This document shows positions 1 to 7,076 of a stretch of 12,952 nt of DNA, piece by piece. The position numbers and the translations under genes are program-made. The notes under the pieces were generated by a model. That model worked only from the letters and a program-made list of their open reading frames with translations. It had not been told where the DNA came from and did not search any database. Origin of the DNA: an uncultured Clostridium sp. (GTDB taxonomy: Bacteria; Bacillota; Clostridia; Lachnospirales; Lachnospiraceae). Each line of letters starts with the position of its first letter. Within the stretch, counting starts at the first letter, position 1. The stretch spans positions 1-12,952 of the forward strand of contig CABQJA010000054.1 of NCBI GenBank assembly GCA_902464345.1, read 5' to 3'.

Positions 1-51
1 ATTTTCTTATAATTCATTCATACTATACTCTATTTACAGGAGGATTCCAAC

Positions 52-780
52 ATGTCACAGACTGCTCTGATCACCGGTGCTTCCAGCGGAATCGGCAAGG
101 CGATTGCCCTTGAACTCGCCGGTCGGTATTCACGCATTGCTATTACTTCCTATCATCATCCGGAGGCTCTTAAGAACACACAGGAGCTTTTGTCCGGGCT
201 TGGTGTGGAATGCATTGCCCGTCCGGGCGATTGTGGCGATCCTGCCTTTGTAAAGAAGTTTGTTTCTGATATTGTATCCCAATGGGGACAAATTGATACT
301 CTGGTCAATAATGCCGGCATTTCCTATGTCGGACTTCTGACGGATATGTCGGTTGAAGAATGGCAGACGATCCTGTCCACCAACCTTTCTTCCGTCTTCT
401 ATTACTGTCATGAGGTCATCCCTCATATGGTGCATGATCATCAGGGCCGGATCCTGAATATTTCCTCTGTCTGGGGCGAAGTCGGTGCTTCCTGCGAGGC
501 CGCATATTCTGCAACCAAAGGCGGTATCAATGCCCTGACCCAGGCACTCGGTAAAGAACTGGCGCCAAGTCAGATTGCCGTCAATGCGCTATCCTGTGGT
601 GCGATCCGGACGAGTATGAATGCCTGCTTCACACCGGAAGAATTATCTGCGCTGGAGGAAGAAATTCCTGCCGGACGTATGGCCGTTCCGGAGGAAGTCG
701 CTCAAATGGCCTCCAAAATCCTGTCAGCTCCGATCTACCTGACCGGTCAGATCATCCGTTTTGACGGTGGCTGGATTTAA
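52..780 (+). CDS. FabG-like short-chain dehydrogenase/reductase
   Basis: NAD(P)-dependent oxidoreductase of the classical SDR family, closest in layout to 3-oxoacyl-ACP reductase FabG (242 residues, normal length). Visible motifs are the TGASSGIG cofactor loop (residues 8-15), NNAG (86-89), N111, and the catalytic set S139, Y152 and K156 in YSATK. The C-terminus ends in the FabG-like GQIIRFDGGW. The start is supported by AGGAGG at about 39-44. One oddity is that the usual PG before the substrate loop reads CG (residues 182-183, in SCGAIRTSM). The gene runs towards the PPTase gene on the other strand and overlaps it by 29 bp. Membership of the family is seen directly. The substrate is not known; given the ACP and PPTase next door, an acyl- or carrier-bound keto group is plausible, but it could equally be a general SDR. 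Only 51 bp lie upstream, with a TATACT at 24-29 that might be a -10 box. Confidence 0.9.
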   Translation: MSQTALITGASSGIGKAIALELAGRYSRIAITSYHHPEALKNTQELLSGLGVECIARPGDCGDPAFVKKFVSDIVSQWGQIDTLVNNAGISYVGLLTDMSVEEWQTILSTNLSSVFYYCHEVIPHMVHDHQGRILNISSVWGEVGASCEAAYSATKGGINALTQALGKELAPSQIAVNALSCGAIRTSMNACFTPEELSALEEEIPAGRMAVPEEVAQMASKILSAPIYLTGQIIRFDGGWI

Positions 781-1507
781 GAAGTACTTCTATGCAATGC
801 TCCAACGGCACCTGTTCATACTGCAGGAGCTCTTTCTGCTGCGTACAGACTGACATCCGATAACCGGTATCTAACGGCAGAAACTGACAGACCGCCTGCT
901 GAGTCACCGGAAGTGTATCCAGTAAGGCTCTTGTTTCATCCGACAATTCATTCATTGCTGTATCCAGCAGCTGTGCCTTCCCGTTCTTCCGATCCGTCAC
1001 AAACTGTTTCAACTGCAGTTCAAATCCCAATCCGGAAAGCTTCATAAAGCTCTCCTTCATCGTCCAGTATTCCGCAAAAATATCCGGTCGCTGTTCTTTC
1101 GCATGTTCCATGATATCTGCGATCTCATCCTCATGAAAGAACCGTTTCACGACCCGCTCGCTATATTTATCCGAGCTCTCTACATCGATTCCAACCGGAA
1201 CCCTTCCCGCAGCACACACGATCCAGTCTCCGGAATGGCTCAGATTATAATGCAGCTCCGGTCGATTCTCAATATATGGTTTCCCGTTAATTCCGGTCTG
1301 TATCTGCTGCTCCGGCCACGGAATACCGAAGCACTGCTGAAGCGTATACTCCTCCAGCAGCCCGGCCATAATTCCCTGCCATTGATCCCTTGAATGCCGA
1401 AAACGCAGGGCTTTTGCCTTGCGTTTCGGTGTTAATATATTCAATAACTCTTCGGGAGACCAGTCATGACCGTCTACATTCGTTTTCAATGAATATACCT
1501 GTATCAT
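752..1507 (-). CDS. Sfp-type 4'-phosphopantetheinyl transferase
   Basis: Transfers the 4'-phosphopantetheine arm of coenzyme A to a conserved serine of carrier proteins. The 251-residue protein follows the Sfp pattern throughout: GKPYI (75-79), NLSHSGDW (88-95), the Mg-binding VGIDVE with D108 and E110, RFFH (122-125), and WTMKES (148-153) with K151 and E152 before KLSGLG. Sfp itself is about 224 residues, so there is a modest C-terminal extension. It lies 11 bp downstream of the BtrH-like gene and is the last gene of the ACP cassette, so the ACP encoded two genes upstream is its obvious client. The nearest Shine-Dalgarno (GAGGAG, plus-strand 1526-1531) sits about 17 nt from the ATG inside the preceding gene, which is long and suggests translational coupling. 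Family assignment is firm. Whether it also serves other carriers in the cell cannot be told here. Confidence 0.93.
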   Translation of the reverse strand: MIQVYSLKTNVDGHDWSPEELLNILTPKRKAKALRFRHSRDQWQGIMAGLLEEYTLQQCFGIPWPEQQIQTGINGKPYIENRPELHYNLSHSGDWIVCAAGRVPVGIDVESSDKYSERVVKRFFHEDEIADIMEHAKEQRPDIFAEYWTMKESFMKLSGLGFELQLKQFVTDRKNGKAQLLDTAMNELSDETRALLDTLPVTQQAVCQFLPLDTGYRMSVCTQQKELLQYEQVPLEHCIEVLLKSSHRQNG

Positions 1508-1518
1508 ACTGTTTCTGA

Positions 1519-2583
1519 TTATTTCTCCTCACGCTGTTCTAACTGCTCCAGTACCTTTGACAGCACCTTGATCTCCATATCCTTTGCAGTATTCAGATAC
1601 TTTGCAAAACGATCTGCACGATCGATCTCACCGGTAATGGAAATACGAACCAGCAGATTTCTTGCTGTCAGCATATTATCAACAACTACAGAATAATCAT
1701 CTACAATTGCCTGACTGAATGGCAGATAATCATTTGCCATCAGATACTTAATACGCTCCAACATCAATACCTTATGATCATACATCAGATGCAGAGAACG
1801 AATATCATAATCCGGCTCTTCCGCATGCAGCTGCTTATCAATCTGAGCGATTACCTTATCATAAACATCTACACCAAATGTAGTATCATCAAAACGGTTA
1901 CGCATCATACGGAAATGATCCTTGGTGTCCTTGCACTCCAGATACTCTCTTAAGGTACGGGTAATCAGTTCAATATCAAGATTATAGTATGTTGTCTCAT
2001 TGTTCTTAAGAATTACATACAGACCTCTGGTGCCCTTATAATCATCCTTAAACATATGATCTTCCGGTGCATTAATTACCTCATATCCACGCTCAACATC
2101 ACTGAATGATACTGTTGAGTATGTATAATGCTCACCAAATGTAAAGTCGCCTACATAGAAGATCTCCTTCTCAATATTGTAACCATAGATAAAGAGCTCA
2201 TGAGGGAACTTATAATCTACTTCTGCGTTGCAAAGAATCTTTGCCTCATCAAATACACCATATACATAACCGTTCAGGTCGATTGTCTTGATCACGAAAT
2301 CAATGATGTTTCCGCAATAGCTCTCTACCTGCTCCTTGGTCATCAGGGAGAAGATCAGATATGGGCATTCCTTCAGGGAACTACTACCCGGCATCATATC
2401 TGTAAATAACATATCATCACCGGTAAAGATTTCGTTAATCGTATAGCAGCGAAGCTGAATGTAGTTACTGAAAATCCACTTTCTTGCATTCTCATCATTT
2501 CCTAAAATAGAAAATAAGGTTGCATGCCACTGCCAAGAGGTTATACCTGGATAAGTTACGTCCAAAATTTTTTCGTTTGCCAT
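1519..2583 (-). CDS. BtrH_N/C39-like protein of a carrier-protein cassette, function unknown
   Basis: A 354-residue soluble protein with no signal peptide or membrane segment. I do not recognise it with certainty. The first ~190 residues resemble the papain/C39-like fold of the butirosin BtrH N-terminal family, whose founding member moves an acyl group from an ACP to an amine. Seen are NGYVYGVFDE (104-113), then HELFIYGYN with H128, then IFYVGDF with D146 and the VSFSDVERGYE strand-helix end (158-168), in the usual H...GYD...D order. However, the N-terminal segment where family members carry a catalytic Cys reads SWQWHATL (16-23), with no Cys; the nearest is C46. Residues 200-354 are mostly charged helices. 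The gene has a GGAGG site 9 nt before the ATG, lies 24 bp after the ACP gene and 11 bp before the PPTase gene, and looks AT-richer than the PPTase. An ACP-dependent acyl-transfer or partner role is inference from position and weak fold similarity. Confidence 0.5.
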   Translation of the reverse strand: MANEKILDVTYPGITSWQWHATLFSILGNDENARKWIFSNYIQLRCYTINEIFTGDDMLFTDMMPGSSSLKECPYLIFSLMTKEQVESYCGNIIDFVIKTIDLNGYVYGVFDEAKILCNAEVDYKFPHELFIYGYNIEKEIFYVGDFTFGEHYTYSTVSFSDVERGYEVINAPEDHMFKDDYKGTRGLYVILKNNETTYYNLDIELITRTLREYLECKDTKDHFRMMRNRFDDTTFGVDVYDKVIAQIDKQLHAEEPDYDIRSLHLMYDHKVLMLERIKYLMANDYLPFSQAIVDDYSVVVDNMLTARNLLVRISITGEIDRADRFAKYLNTAKDMEIKVLSKVLEQLEQREEK

Positions 2584-2607
2584 GTTGTTATTCCTCCAAT
2601 TCCCAAA

Positions 2608-2859
2608 TTAGTTCATTTTCTTCTCTACAGACTCGATTACATCATCAAAGCTCTTGTACTTGTTTAATGCGAGCTCGCTGTCATCAAATTCTACATTAAA
2701 CTTATCTTCCAATCCCACCAGCACTTTAATGATAGATACTGAATTCACATCATAGTCATCTGTAATCGATGCTGATGTATCCAGATTATCTGCATCCAAT
2801 TCCGGAATCACCTCTTCAATCACTTCCAGTGACTGCTTTTTAATCATATCCTTGTCCAT
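2608..2859 (-). CDS. Acyl/peptidyl carrier protein (ACP-like)
   Basis: An 83-residue acidic protein with the four-helix carrier-protein layout. The phosphopantetheine site is S40 at the head of helix 2, in VNSVSIIKVLVGLEDKF. The usual D-S-L is N-S-V here, so the residue before the serine is Asn instead of Asp. The following LEDKFNVEF (50-58) is typical of acyl carrier proteins. It is distinct from a standard AcpP, whose motif is DSL. It starts the cassette ACP, BtrH-like, PPTase. GGAGG lies 7 nt before the ATG, and a promoter candidate lies about 60 bp upstream. It probably carries a thioester-bound acyl or aminoacyl group for a specialised pathway. The activating enzyme is not in this window. 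Confidence 0.85.
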   Translation of the reverse strand: MDKDMIKKQSLEVIEEVIPELDADNLDTSASITDDYDVNSVSIIKVLVGLEDKFNVEFDDSELALNKYKSFDDVIESVEKKMN

Positions 2860-2916
2860 CTTTTTTCCTCCAATCCTATATTCTTATACTTCGTGCCTTC
2901 TCCACGTATATATATT

Positions 2917-2945
2917 ATTCTAATATGAAATCACCATAAAAACAA
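2917..2945 (-). promoter_or_regulatory. Candidate sigma-A promoter of the ACP cassette
   Basis: On the minus strand TTGTTT (plus 2940-2945) and TAGAAT (2917-2922) are separated by exactly 17 bp. The -10 box matches the consensus at five of six positions. Transcription would start near 2910, leaving a roughly 50-nt AT-rich leader before the ACP start. It suggests that the cassette can be transcribed separately from dapL upstream. Confidence 0.5.
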
Positions 2946-2984
2946 TCTTTTTTTCGAATGATATACAACCGGCCGGTCAAAGCA

Positions 2985-4202
2985 TTATAATGCCTTGATC
3001 CGCTCCATTGCTTTCAGTGTGTTCTCATAAGAACCAAAAGCTGTCAGACGGAAATAGCCTTCTCCGCTCGGACCGAATCCGGAGCCTGGAGTTCCGACAA
3101 CGTTGGCGTTCTCTAACAGATAATCAAAGAAATCCCAGGACTTCATGCCCTTCGGTGTCTGCAGCCAGATATATGGTGCGTTTACACCACCGGATACTGT
3201 ATAACCAAGATCCGCAAGACCTTCTTTAATGATCTTTGCATTATTCATATAATATGCGATCTGCTGTGCGGTCTGCGCCTTTCCTTCCGGTGTATATACA
3301 GCCGCTCCGGCAGCCTGTACAATATAAGGAGCTCCGTTAAACTTTGTTCCGTGTCTTCTTGCCCATAACGGATGAAGTGCTGTTCCGTCTGCTGCCTTTA
3401 AATCCTTTGGAATCACGGTAAATCCAAGACGTGTTCCGGTAAATCCGGCATTCTTTGAAAAGCTTCTGAGCTCGATCGCACAGGTTCTGGCTCCTTCACA
3501 CTCATAAATCGTGTGTGGCACCCCTTCTTCACTGATATATGCTTCATATGCAGCATCATAAATGATCACGGCACCGATCTTATTTGCATAGTCTACCCAC
3601 TCCTGAAGCTTGTCCTTGGTAATAGTTGCTCCGGTCGGATTGTTCGGGAAGCAAAGATAGATCAAATCCGGCTCCTCCTTCGGAAACTCCGGTGCAAAAT
3701 CATTCTCTGCCCGGCATGGCATGTAAATAACATCGCTCCACAGACCGCTCTCAGCATCATAGCTTCCGGTTCTGCCTGCCATTACATTGGAGTCTACATA
3801 AACCGGATAAACAGGGTCGCAGACTGCGATCTTATTATCCAGGCTGAAAATTTCCTGAATATTTGCAGAGTCGCTTTTGGCGCCATCACTGACAAAGATT
3901 TCATCCGCCGCAATATCCACGCCTCTTGCCTTATAATCATTTTCCGCAATCGTTGTTCTCAAAAACTCATAACCCAGATCCGGTGCATATCCCTTAAAGG
4001 TCTTTGCATCTGCCATCTCATCGACTGCGGAATGCAGACGCTCAATGATTGCAGGTGCCAGTGGCTGGGTAACATCTCCGATTCCGAGACTGATTACCTC
4101 GCAGCCCGGATGTGCTTCCTTATATGCCCGTACCTTTTTTCCGATTGTCGAAAACAGATAGCTTCCCGGCAGTTTCAAATAGTTGTCATTTACCTTAAAC
4201 AT
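2985..4202 (-). CDS. dapL: LL-diaminopimelate aminotransferase
   Basis: PLP-dependent aminotransferase that makes LL-2,6-diaminopimelate directly from tetrahydrodipicolinate and glutamate, bypassing the acylated intermediates. From the chosen start it has 405 residues, normal for DapL. Recognisable parts are the N-terminal YLKLPGSYLFSTIGKKV (8-24), GIGDVTQPL (40-48), PNNPTGA (186-192), D216 in IIYDAAYEAY, and the Schiff-base lysine K250 in SFSKNAGFTGTRLGF. The ATG at 4200-4202 is preferred over an upstream in-frame ATG at 4232 because AGGAGG lies 8 nt before it and the product then begins like the family. The gene is 65 bp downstream of dapF, the next enzyme in the pathway, and shares its strand. 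A short CTGATT/AATCAG inverted repeat lies just before the ribosome binding site. After the stop there are two small palindromes but no U-run, so the transcript end is unclear. Confidence 0.95.
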   Translation of the reverse strand: MFKVNDNYLKLPGSYLFSTIGKKVRAYKEAHPGCEVISLGIGDVTQPLAPAIIERLHSAVDEMADAKTFKGYAPDLGYEFLRTTIAENDYKARGVDIAADEIFVSDGAKSDSANIQEIFSLDNKIAVCDPVYPVYVDSNVMAGRTGSYDAESGLWSDVIYMPCRAENDFAPEFPKEEPDLIYLCFPNNPTGATITKDKLQEWVDYANKIGAVIIYDAAYEAYISEEGVPHTIYECEGARTCAIELRSFSKNAGFTGTRLGFTVIPKDLKAADGTALHPLWARRHGTKFNGAPYIVQAAGAAVYTPEGKAQTAQQIAYYMNNAKIIKEGLADLGYTVSGGVNAPYIWLQTPKGMKSWDFFDYLLENANVVGTPGSGFGPSGEGYFRLTAFGSYENTLKAMERIKAL

Positions 4203-4267
4203 CTTGTCATCCTCCTGATTTTCATTTATCAATCAGTACCTACACTCCAGATACCGGTCTTTCCAAC

Positions 4268-5098
4268 CTAATTAATTTCACCGTCAAATACTACTCTTGC
4301 CGGTCCTGTCATATATATCGTATTCTTCTCTCTGTCCCATGCCACCTTCAGGTCTCCGCCCAGCAGATGCAGGGTGATCTCATCTTCTGTCTTATGGTTC
4401 AGAATACATGCGACTGCACTGGCGCAGGCTCCGGTTCCACATGCCAGTGTCTCTCCGGTTCCGCGTTCCCATACACGCATATTCACTTCTTTTCGATTTA
4501 ATACTTCTATAAATTCCGCATTCACTCTGTTCGGAAACATCACATGATGCTCAAACAGCGGTCCTACCGTCTCCAGTGGAAATTTCTCCACCGCATCCAC
4601 AAATACAACCGCATGTGGGTTTCCCATTGATACACAGGTCATCTGATATACCGTGCTGCCTACCTGAATCGGCTGATCGATTACCTCATCCAATCGTAAT
4701 GCAACCGGAATCTTTTCTGCCTGAAGCTCCGGTGCACCCATATCAACCGTCACCAGATCTACCTTGCCATCCTTTAAGATCAGCTTCAGGTATTTAATTC
4801 CGGCCAGAGTTTCCACCGATATCTCGGTCTTATCCGTCAGGCCATAATCATATACATATTTACCTACACAACGGATTCCGTTCCCGCACATCTCCGAACG
4901 GGAACCATCCGCATTATACATATCCATACAAAAATCCGCTACCTCAGACGGCTTGATCAGAATCACACCATCGGAACCGATTCCGAAATGCCGGTCACTG
5001 TAGCGAACCGCCAGTTCTTCCGGCTTCTCTACTTTCTCCTGAAAACAGTTAATATACACATAATCGTTTCCCAGGCCCTCCATCTTCGTAAATTTCAT
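4268..5098 (-). CDS. dapF: Diaminopimelate epimerase
   Basis: Cofactor-independent epimerase converting LL- to meso-diaminopimelate, the direct precursor of lysine and of the cross-linking residue of peptidoglycan. The 276-residue protein carries both catalytic cysteines: C71 in NADGSRSEMCGNGIRC and C220 in ERGTGETLACGTGACAS. It begins with the family's MKFTKMEGLGNDY. A GAAGGG-type ribosome binding site precedes the ATG by about 8 nt. It lies 26 bp downstream of the ANTAR regulator gene and 65 bp upstream of dapL, which supplies its substrate, so the two form a two-step DAP module within the glnA transcription unit. Assignment is firm. Confidence 0.96.
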   Translation of the reverse strand: MKFTKMEGLGNDYVYINCFQEKVEKPEELAVRYSDRHFGIGSDGVILIKPSEVADFCMDMYNADGSRSEMCGNGIRCVGKYVYDYGLTDKTEISVETLAGIKYLKLILKDGKVDLVTVDMGAPELQAEKIPVALRLDEVIDQPIQVGSTVYQMTCVSMGNPHAVVFVDAVEKFPLETVGPLFEHHVMFPNRVNAEFIEVLNRKEVNMRVWERGTGETLACGTGACASAVACILNHKTEDEITLHLLGGDLKVAWDREKNTIYMTGPARVVFDGEIN

Positions 5099-5124
5099 AA
5101 TCGGATCCCTTCTTTCTCAGATTT

Positions 5125-5667
5125 TTAGAATATTTCCAATATCATCTGTGCAGTTTCAAATATATTCACACCGGTATCCATACTTCGCTTCTGCAAGTAT
5201 CGGTGTGCTTCCTCTTCCGTCATCTTCTTCTGCACCTCTAACCGCATTTTCGCGCTTTCGATCACTGCGCGTTCCTCCTGCGTCCATTGCTTTGGCTGTG
5301 CCTTTCTCTTCTTTCGTTTCTGGTATAAACCATCCAGTAAAATATTCGTTGTCTCGATCAGTTCCTGTGCCTTCAGTGGCATACCAAGGCATACGACCTT
5401 ACTCCGGTCGCAGTCTGCATAATGGTTTCGCGGTGCCACTACCAGCATTTCAAATGTATCCGGCAGATAATCCAGCAGCTCTGTATACAGCATATCTGTA
5501 AATCTATAACCGCAGACCACCAGTGCCTCATCCAGATCTCCAAACAACGCAATCGCCTGTGTCCCCGATGTACAGGCGGCAAGCACATTGATTCCATTTC
5601 TGGCAAGGAGGCTCCGGATTGCCCGGGCCTCCTCTGCCTTTGGAAATACCACGATTACATTTATCAT
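5125..5667 (-). CDS. ANTAR-domain RNA-binding regulator with a degenerate receiver
   Basis: A 180-residue regulator with an N-terminal receiver-like domain (about 1-115), a basic linker QKRKKRKAQPK (116-126) and a C-terminal ANTAR domain (about 130-178), seen as ERAVIESAKMRLEVQKKMTEEEAHRYL followed by IFETAQMILEIF. ANTAR domains bind paired hexaloop hairpins in RNA and prevent transcription termination. The receiver appears non-phosphorylatable: where the acceptor Asp should follow the third strand, the sequence is ALVVCGYRFTDM (48-59), with C/G in its place. A lysine survives at K99. It lies 33 bp after glnA. An ANTAR gene next to glnA is a known arrangement in clostridia, where a role in nitrogen control has been proposed. 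I see no clear paired-hexaloop target in the window. A hairpin covers its own ribosome binding site. Confidence 0.88.
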   Translation of the reverse strand: MINVIVVFPKAEEARAIRSLLARNGINVLAACTSGTQAIALFGDLDEALVVCGYRFTDMLYTELLDYLPDTFEMLVVAPRNHYADCDRSKVVCLGMPLKAQELIETTNILLDGLYQKRKKRKAQPKQWTQEERAVIESAKMRLEVQKKMTEEEAHRYLQKRSMDTGVNIFETAQMILEIF

Positions 5668-5669
5668 CT

Positions 5670-5698
5670 AACACTCCTCCTTCAGATTCCAGAGTGTT
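5670..5698 (-). promoter_or_regulatory. Hairpin enclosing the ANTAR-gene ribosome binding site
   Basis: On the minus strand a perfect 7-bp inverted repeat AACACTC/GAGTGTT encloses a 15-nt loop in the glnA-ANTAR gap. The GGAGG Shine-Dalgarno starts in the loop and runs into the 3' arm, and the ATG follows 2 nt after the stem. It may reduce translation of the regulator relative to glnA. There is no U-run, so it is not a terminator, and the loop is too long for an ANTAR target hexaloop. Confidence 0.45.
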
Positions 5699-5700
5699 GA

Positions 5701-7032
5701 TCAGATCTTATACAGGTATTCGTCAATCTCCCACTGGGTTACCTGCATACGGTAATTATCCCATTCTGCCTTCTTGGCTTCCACATACTTGGAATATACA
5801 TGATCACCCAGTACTTCTTTAATAAACGGATCAGCCTCCATCTCCTTGATTGCCTGATGCAGACTTGACGGAAGACTTTCAATCTTTGCCTTCTTCATTT
5901 CCTTCTCTGTCAGTTCAAAGATATTACTGTTAACAGCCTTTGGTGTCTCCATCTTGTTCTTGATTCCATCCAGACCGGCTGCCAAACACAGTGCCAGCAG
6001 TAAATATGGATTTGCTGCCGGATCCGGACTTCTCAGCTCTACTCTGGTACCGGCGCCTCTGGATGCCGGAATACGGATCAATGGGCTTCTGTTAGTTGCT
6101 GACCATGCGATATAAACCGGTGCTTCATGACCCGGAACCAGTCTCTTATAAGAGTTAACCAATGGGTTTGCAATTGCCGTGATACCCTTTACATGCTTCA
6201 TAATACCGGCAATAAAGTAGTATGCCTCTTTACTTAATCCGTTCTCACCCTTCGGATCATTAAAGATGTTCTTACCCTTCTTGGTCAGTGACATATTGGT
6301 ATGCATACCGGAACCGGCTACACCGTATAACGGCTTCGGCATAAAGCTTGCGAATAAGCCATGTCTCTTAGCCATAGACTTTACAACCAGCTTGAACGTC
6401 ATAATGTTATCAGCGGTTGCCAGAGCCGGACCATACTTAAAATCGATCTCATGCTGTGCCGGTGCTACCTCATGATGAGATGCCTCAATCTCAAATCCCA
6501 TATCTTCAAGAGTCAAAACCATATCACGACGTGCATTCTCACCTAAATCCAGCGGGCTGATATCGAAATAGCTTGCCTTCTCATGAGAAATCGTCGTCGG
6601 CATTCCGTTATCATCGGTATGGAACAGGAAGAACTCGCACTCCGGTCCTACATCAAAGCTGTAACCCATATCCTCTGCTTCCTTCAGAACCCGACGCAGT
6701 ACATATCTTGGGTCACCCTCGAATGGTGTTCCGTCTGCCTTATATACATCACAAATCAATCTTGCTACCTTTCCCTGCTGTGGTCTCCATGGGAATGTTT
6801 CAAATGTATCTAAATCCGGATACAGGTACATGTCTGATTCTTCAATTCGTACAAAGCCTTCGATTGAAGATCCGTCAAACATACACTTATTGTCCAGTGC
6901 CTTTCCAAGCTGGCTGGATGTAATAGCCACATTCTTCAATGCACCGAACATATCCGTAAACTGTAAACGAATAAATTCAATATCTTCCTCTTCAATTCTT
7001 CGCATGATGTCTTGTTTTGTGTAATGACTCAT
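5701..7032 (-). CDS. glnA: Glutamine synthetase, type I alpha
   Basis: ATP-dependent ligation of ammonia to glutamate, the entry point of ammonia assimilation. Starting at the second ATG gives 443 residues. Conserved elements are MFDGSSIEGFVRIEES (51-66), GPECEFFLF, HHEVAPAQHEIDF, the KPLYGVAGSGMHTN stretch, NSYKRLVPGHEAP and RVELRSPDPAANPY. The adenylylation loop of GSI-beta enzymes is missing, so it is GSI-alpha, the feedback-inhibited Gram-positive type. R62, important in Bacillus subtilis for feedback inhibition and regulator contact, is present and falls at exactly residue 62 with this start. The start at 7030-7032 is chosen because GGAG (plus 7040-7043) is 7 nt away, whereas the ATG at 7036-7038 would be only about 1 nt from it. 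It is probably the first gene of glnA-ANTAR-dapF-dapL and is separated from rpsR by a terminator. Confidence 0.97.
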   Translation of the reverse strand: MSHYTKQDIMRRIEEEDIEFIRLQFTDMFGALKNVAITSSQLGKALDNKCMFDGSSIEGFVRIEESDMYLYPDLDTFETFPWRPQQGKVARLICDVYKADGTPFEGDPRYVLRRVLKEAEDMGYSFDVGPECEFFLFHTDDNGMPTTISHEKASYFDISPLDLGENARRDMVLTLEDMGFEIEASHHEVAPAQHEIDFKYGPALATADNIMTFKLVVKSMAKRHGLFASFMPKPLYGVAGSGMHTNMSLTKKGKNIFNDPKGENGLSKEAYYFIAGIMKHVKGITAIANPLVNSYKRLVPGHEAPVYIAWSATNRSPLIRIPASRGAGTRVELRSPDPAANPYLLLALCLAAGLDGIKNKMETPKAVNSNIFELTEKEMKKAKIESLPSSLHQAIKEMEADPFIKEVLGDHVYSKYVEAKKAEWDNYRMQVTQWEIDEYLYKI

Positions 7033-7076
7033 TTTCATTCTCCTTTTCGTAAACCATATGCATCATAAACAGATAC

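Noticed and set aside
1..51. Promoter for the SDR gene (TATACT at 24-29)
   Set aside because: The -35 region would fall at the first bases of the window and reads ATTTTC, a poor match; not supportable.
739..750. CTGACCGGTCAG palindrome as a bidirectional terminator of SDR and PPTase
   Set aside because: It encodes conserved SDR residues (LTGQ) and lacks a T-run on either side.
2968..2993. Two palindromes after dapL (ACCGGCCGGT and GCATTATAATGC) as a terminator
   Set aside because: No T-run follows on the minus strand (an A-run does), and the second palindrome overlaps the dapL stop codon, so termination cannot be claimed.
3513..4271. 252-codon plus-strand open frame opposite dapL
   Set aside because: Antisense shadow of a well-supported gene; Cys/Ile-rich, unlike any family I know, with no ribosome binding site argued for.
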